A stretch of 64,000 nucleotides of DNA from an uncultured Spartobacteria bacterium (GTDB lineage: Bacteria > Verrucomicrobiota > Verrucomicrobiia > Chthoniobacterales > Chthoniobacteraceae). The translations under genes were made by a program, and so were the position numbers. Numbering within the stretch: position 1 is the stretch's first letter; every line of letters starts with the position of its first letter. The notes below the pieces were generated by a model that had not been told where the DNA came from, ran no database searches, and was given only the letters and a program-made list of their open reading frames with translations. The DNA lies in assembly GCA_903919125.1 (NCBI GenBank), contig CAIXGS010000061.1, forward strand, positions 62,001 through 126,000, given 5' to 3'. Shown piece by piece: positions 60,756-64,000 of this stretch.

Positions 60756-61144
60756 AATGATTCACTTTCGTCTGTGTTTACACTTGATCTGTCCTAGGGG
60801 ATTGGTCGTCTCAAAGTATGTGATTCGCGGGGAATAATTTGTCAACGAGTGTCGCGGTGGATTTTCAGGCGGTCTCGGAGCGAGCGATAGCATTTAACGG
60901 GATCAGGTTAGGAGGCAGGTTGGATTGGGTAGTCGGATATTTATCCGCGGATAACATTATTCCAAAAGTAGTTTGAGTAGTCCTACAATCATGCTGCCCC
61001 GTAGTTTTGTCACCCGAAAGTTTGTTTTATTGTGTCAACAAGTTGTCACAATTCTCTGGCACTGGATCTGCTGACATTTACTTGCTGATAATCAGTCTCA
61101 CTTCCACATTGTAGCATACTTTAGTAAACGGCTCCCTTCTTACC
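60756..61144. promoter_or_regulatory. Divergent regulatory region of the chemosensory genes
   Basis: 389 bases between the REC-CheX gene (-) and cheA (+). It includes a perfect 14-base palindrome TTATCCGCGGATAA at 60941-60954, an imperfect 22-base inverted repeat at 61030-61051 (TTGTGTCAACA and its near complement) and a sigma-54-type promoter match at 61056-61072. No gene seen. Confidence 0.6.
61056..61072 (+). promoter_or_regulatory. Candidate sigma-54 promoter of cheA
   Basis: CTGGCACTGGATCTGCT matches the consensus Y-TGGCACG-rNNN-TTGCW at the essential bases: GG at 61058-61059 and GC at 61070-61071, ten bases apart. Predicted start is about 61083, giving a leader of about 60 bases to ATG 61145. 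RpoN-dependent promoters need an enhancer-binding protein; the palindrome about 130 bases upstream is at a suitable distance. Not tested. Confidence 0.5.
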
Positions 61145-63430
61145 ATGAATGAATTGCTCAATGAATTTCTCGTAGAGAGTTACGAGAATATGGATCAGTA
61201 CGAAGGTAGCCTCATTGAGCTAGAGAAGGATCCTACCTCCAAAAAACTGGTCTCAGCAATTTTCCGCACCCTGCACACGGTCAAGGGTACCTGCGGTTTC
61301 TTGGGGTTGAGTCGATTGGAGGCTATTGCGCATGCAGGTGAAAATCTTCTCTCTTTAGTCCGTGATGGCGTGGTCAGCTTCAACCAGGCCATCGCCTCTG
61401 CTTTGCTCGCAACCGGCGATGCGGTGCGTGCCATTTTAGCGCAGTTGGAGAAAACCGAAACCGAGGGCGATCTAGATTACAGCGAATTGGTGGCGCTCCT
61501 GGTCAGCCTCCAGAAACCTGCCGCTGAAGGAGCGGCGAGTGTGGCGGAAAGTGCTCATCCGACAAAGGCAGCGCCGACCGAAGCCAGGGCGGTGCCGGTC
61601 GAAGCTGAGGCAGTGCCCGTGAAGGCTCCCGTGAAGGCAGCGCCCGCGACGAAGGCTCCAGCAGCCGATCCCAAGCCCGAGTCCAAAGCCGTCAAGGCGC
61701 CTGTGGAAGTGCCCGTGGAGGCGTCCGCCGCCAAGGCGCAGCCAACTGCGAAGGCCCCCGAGGGGGACTCGCCCAGTGGCTCTAAGGCGTCCGACTCCAC
61801 CGTGCGTGTGAATGTTGAATTGCTGGACCGCCTCATGAATTTGGTCGGCGAACTAGTGCTCACCCGTAACCAGATTGTTCAGCTCACCGGATCGTTGGAA
61901 TCCGTCCCGATGCAAGCGGCTTGTCACAGGCTCAACCACATCACCACCGAGTTGCAGGACCGCATGATGAAGACGCGCGTCCAACCGATTGACGCGCTCT
62001 GGAGCAAACTCCCCAGAACAGTGCGCGATCTCGCTCAGTTGTGCGGTAAGCAAATCCGGCTGGAGACCGAGGGCGCTGAGACGGAATTGGATCGCACTGT
62101 CATTGAGGCGATTAAGGACCCAATGACCCATTTGCTGCGCAACAGTGTGGATCACGGCGTGGAATCTCCCGAGGAGCGCAGGGCCGCGGGCAAGAATCCT
62201 GAGGGGCGCATTCTACTGCGGGCCTTTCATGCGGCAGGGCTGGTGACCATTGAAATCATCGATGACGGCGGTGGGATTAAGGTGGAGCGCGTCAAGGCCC
62301 GTGCGTTGGAGCGCAACCTTATCACGCCAGAAAAGGCGGCGACGATGAGTCAGCAGGAAGTGGTGAACTTAATCTTCCAAGCGGGCTTTTCCACGGCGGA
62401 AAAAGTTAGCAATATTTCGGGTCGTGGCGTCGGAATGGATGTCGTTAAGACGCAGATTGAGAAGATCGGTGGGATGGTGGACATGTCCACGGAAGTGGGT
62501 AAGAGCACCACTTGCCGCATCAAGATACCGCTGACTTTGGCGATCATCCCGGTGGTGATTGTGGGTTGCCGTGGGGATCGTTTTGCTATTCCGCAGACTA
62601 ATTTGCTCGAGGTTATCCGACTGGATAAGAACCTGATGGTGGAGACCGTCCACGAAACGCCCGTGGTGCGGTTGCGCGGCAATTTGCTGCCGATTGTGTT
62701 TCTTGACAGCGTGCTTGCAATAAAGACTGGGGAGCGTGAAGAGACCCAGCACTTAGTGGTGCTCCAGGCTGGAGATCGGCATTTTGGACTGGTGGTGGAC
62801 ACGATTCACGAGGCCGAAGAAATCGTCGTCAAGCCGCTGGGCCGTGCGCTGACTGCGGTCTCTTGTTTTGCGGGAGCGACGATTTTGGGAGATGGCCACG
62901 TGGCGTTAATCCTGGACATCTTCGGGCTTGGAAGCCGGGCTGCGATGTTCCAATCCACGCGGGCAGCGAACGCCTTTGAGGAAGAGGCCAAGGCGCAAGG
63001 AGTAGGAACTGGCGCTCTGCTAAACGAGTTGCTGGTGTTCCATGTCGGCGGAATCCGGGCGGCGATGCCACTAGACATGGTCAGTCGACTGGAAGAGTTT
63101 AGTAGAGAACAAATTGAGGAGGCTGCAGGCAGGCAGGTTATCCAGTACGGAGGCTCGATTATGCCGCTTATCTCTTTATCACGTGCGCTTGGTTTTGACG
63201 AAACCAAGTCCTCAGACGGGCGAGTGCAGACGATCGTTTATGCGCGCAACGGGCGGGCTGTGGGACTGGTGATTGATGGGGTTGAGGAAATCGTGCGAGG
63301 CAACATTGAGGTGCAGCCTGCGGGGCGACGCTCTGGAGTGTTGGGCTCGGCGGTGATCGGCAAACAAATTACGGAACTTATTGATGCGCAGGATCTCGTG
63401 CGAACCCACGCCTCTGATCTGTTCGAATAA
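61145..63430 (+). CDS. cheA: Chemotaxis histidine kinase CheA with two CheW-like domains
   Basis: The 761-residue kinase has an Hpt domain at about 1-110 with phospho-His44 in LHTVKGTCGF, a long Ala/Lys/Pro/Val-rich linker at about 125-215 built of short repeats (V-K-A-P-V-K-A-A), the P3 dimerisation helices at about 220-290, the HATPase domain with the N-box HLLRNSVDHGVES, DDGGGIKV and GRGVGMDVV, a CheW-like P5 domain at about 460-590 and a second CheW-like domain at about 620-755. P2 is not obvious. No Shine-Dalgarno precedes ATG 61145. It is followed 12 bases later by cheW. No receptor gene is in the window. Confidence 0.95.
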   Translation: MNELLNEFLVESYENMDQYEGSLIELEKDPTSKKLVSAIFRTLHTVKGTCGFLGLSRLEAIAHAGENLLSLVRDGVVSFNQAIASALLATGDAVRAILAQLEKTETEGDLDYSELVALLVSLQKPAAEGAASVAESAHPTKAAPTEARAVPVEAEAVPVKAPVKAAPATKAPAADPKPESKAVKAPVEVPVEASAAKAQPTAKAPEGDSPSGSKASDSTVRVNVELLDRLMNLVGELVLTRNQIVQLTGSLESVPMQAACHRLNHITTELQDRMMKTRVQPIDALWSKLPRTVRDLAQLCGKQIRLETEGAETELDRTVIEAIKDPMTHLLRNSVDHGVESPEERRAAGKNPEGRILLRAFHAAGLVTIEIIDDGGGIKVERVKARALERNLITPEKAATMSQQEVVNLIFQAGFSTAEKVSNISGRGVGMDVVKTQIEKIGGMVDMSTEVGKSTTCRIKIPLTLAIIPVVIVGCRGDRFAIPQTNLLEVIRLDKNLMVETVHETPVVRLRGNLLPIVFLDSVLAIKTGEREETQHLVVLQAGDRHFGLVVDTIHEAEEIVVKPLGRALTAVSCFAGATILGDGHVALILDIFGLGSRAAMFQSTRAANAFEEEAKAQGVGTGALLNELLVFHVGGIRAAMPLDMVSRLEEFSREQIEEAAGRQVIQYGGSIMPLISLSRALGFDETKSSDGRVQTIVYARNGRAVGLVIDGVEEIVRGNIEVQPAGRRSGVLGSAVIGKQITELIDAQDLVRTHASDLFE

Positions 63431-63442
63431 CTTGAGACGTCC

Positions 63443-63877
63443 ATGAACAAAACCCGCCAACTTTGTACCTTTGTCCTCGAAGGGCAGACCTTCGGCATTC
63501 CTGTCGATTGCGTTCTGGAAGTGATTCGCAGCCTCCCCTTGACTCACGTGCCACTGGCTCCTGAAGCCGTGTGCGGACTCATTAATCTTCGCGGCCAAAT
63601 CGTTACCGCTATCGACCTGCGCCGCCGTCTGGAACTGGGGCCTCTTAAGGAAGGGAAGACCGCGAGAATGAATATCATCATTCGGACTTCCGAAGGGCCT
63701 TTGTGTTTTCCCATCGACGAGGTCGGCGATGTGGTGGACGTGGAGGAACGCTTGTTCGAACCGGTGCCCGAGACGATGACTGGCACAGCGAGGAAGCTCA
63801 TCGATAGCGTGTGTAAGCTTCCTGGGACTCTCTTACTGGTACTCAAGGGAGACTATGCTGAACTCGCAGGGATTTAA
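63443..63877 (+). CDS. cheW: Chemotaxis adaptor CheW
   Basis: The 144-residue protein is a single CheW domain that links receptors to CheA. It starts MNKTRQLCTFVLEGQTFGIP, keeps VPLAPEAVCGLINLRGQIV (the G-L-I-N-L-R-G motif is diagnostic) near 40-55 and IDEVGDVVDVEERLFEPVP near 90-110, and ends soon after LLVLKGDYAE. The start ATG 63443 follows cheA by 12 bases; a weak GAG stands upstream. cheY begins 64 bases further on. Confidence 0.94.
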   Translation: MNKTRQLCTFVLEGQTFGIPVDCVLEVIRSLPLTHVPLAPEAVCGLINLRGQIVTAIDLRRRLELGPLKEGKTARMNIIIRTSEGPLCFPIDEVGDVVDVEERLFEPVPETMTGTARKLIDSVCKLPGTLLLVLKGDYAELAGI

Positions 63878-63941
63878 GGTTCCTCCCTTTCGTCACTTTA
63901 ACTTTCACTCAACCTAAATTAACTTAACAAAGAAACGTTTT

Positions 63942-64000
63942 ATGCGTGCCCTAATAATCGACGACTCGCGCACCATGCGCATTATTATCTCAAAGATTGT
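63942..64000 (+). CDS. cheY: CheY-type response regulator, N-terminal fragment
   Basis: The last 59 bases encode MRALIIDDSRTMRIIISKI, the first strand and helix of a receiver domain with the paired acidic residues D-D and the S-R-x-M-R pattern of CheY. The frame runs off the end of the window. Position after cheA-cheW supports CheY. A weak AAGAAA precedes the ATG. Confidence 0.85.
   Translation, partial: MRALIIDDSRTMRIIISKI

Noticed and set aside
1-64000. CRISPR arrays, insertion sequences, integrases, restriction-modification or toxin-antitoxin genes
   Set aside because: None seen on either strand; no repeat-spacer pattern, transposase motifs or terminal inverted repeats.

Overview
The window is an ordinary, gene-dense chromosomal segment of a diderm bacterium that I place in Verrucomicrobiota (PVC superphylum). 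Reasons: two large secreted proteins that join an SGNH-like domain to a PVC-type dehydrogenase/HEAT architecture (one ends in a haem c domain); a planctomycete-type cytochrome fused to a DUF2231 membrane domain; an FHA-kinase-propeller protein; a Trp/Pro repeat protein and a tiny lipoprotein of the kind seen in this phylum; plus LptD, LpxK, a heptosyltransferase and Ugd, which show an LPS outer membrane. HemQ points to the coproporphyrin-dependent haem route. The phylum is an inference; no rRNA gene is present. I see no IS element, prophage, CRISPR array, tRNA or rRNA.

Layout. 1-9.3 kb: end of a cysteine desulfurase and recJ (+); a coupled minus-strand group xylB-ubiX-DUF374 acyltransferase; then glyoxalase I, pyruvate kinase, an exported TPR protein, a phosphoesterase and a heptosyltransferase (+). 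9.3-17.7 kb: ribD (-), a small heat-shock protein (+), and minus-strand trpS, ugd, lptD, thiE. 17.7-26.8 kb: mostly plus-strand repeat protein, thrB, lpxK, cytochrome/DUF2231 protein, pepF, TPR protein, htpG. 26.8-34.3 kb: a minus-strand run of glgE, a dinG-type helicase, a periplasmic amidase, ymdB and a Pro-rich membrane protein. 34.4-46.6 kb: an accessory-looking block with two giant PVC secreted paralogues flanking trmB (+) and an FHA/Ser-Thr kinase/propeller protein. 46.7-52.9 kb: accA, a LysM protein with a degenerate YkuD-like end, a small unknown, a polyprenyl synthase, an EF-hand protein, a beta-CASP nuclease and the SRP RNA gene. 53-59.3 kb: coiled-coil protein, lipoprotein, ECF sigma factor with its small membrane partner, then a tight adk-fmt-hemQ-larE operon (-). 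59.6-64 kb: a receiver-CheX fusion (-) divergent from cheA-cheW-cheY (+).

Together the genes cover envelope building (lptD, lpxK, GT9, ugd, polyprenyl synthase, amidase, LysM protein), central metabolism and translation, and two signalling nodes. The signalling nodes are the most rewarding part: the chemosensory cluster has an unusual REC-CheX protein, a CheA with two CheW-like domains and a good sigma-54 promoter match; the ECF sigma factor carries a long N-terminal extension backed by a ribosome binding site. I found no clear anti-phage or otherwise wholly undescribed system. Shine-Dalgarno sequences are absent before many starts, and a few genes have promoter-like elements placed so that the mRNA would be nearly leaderless.
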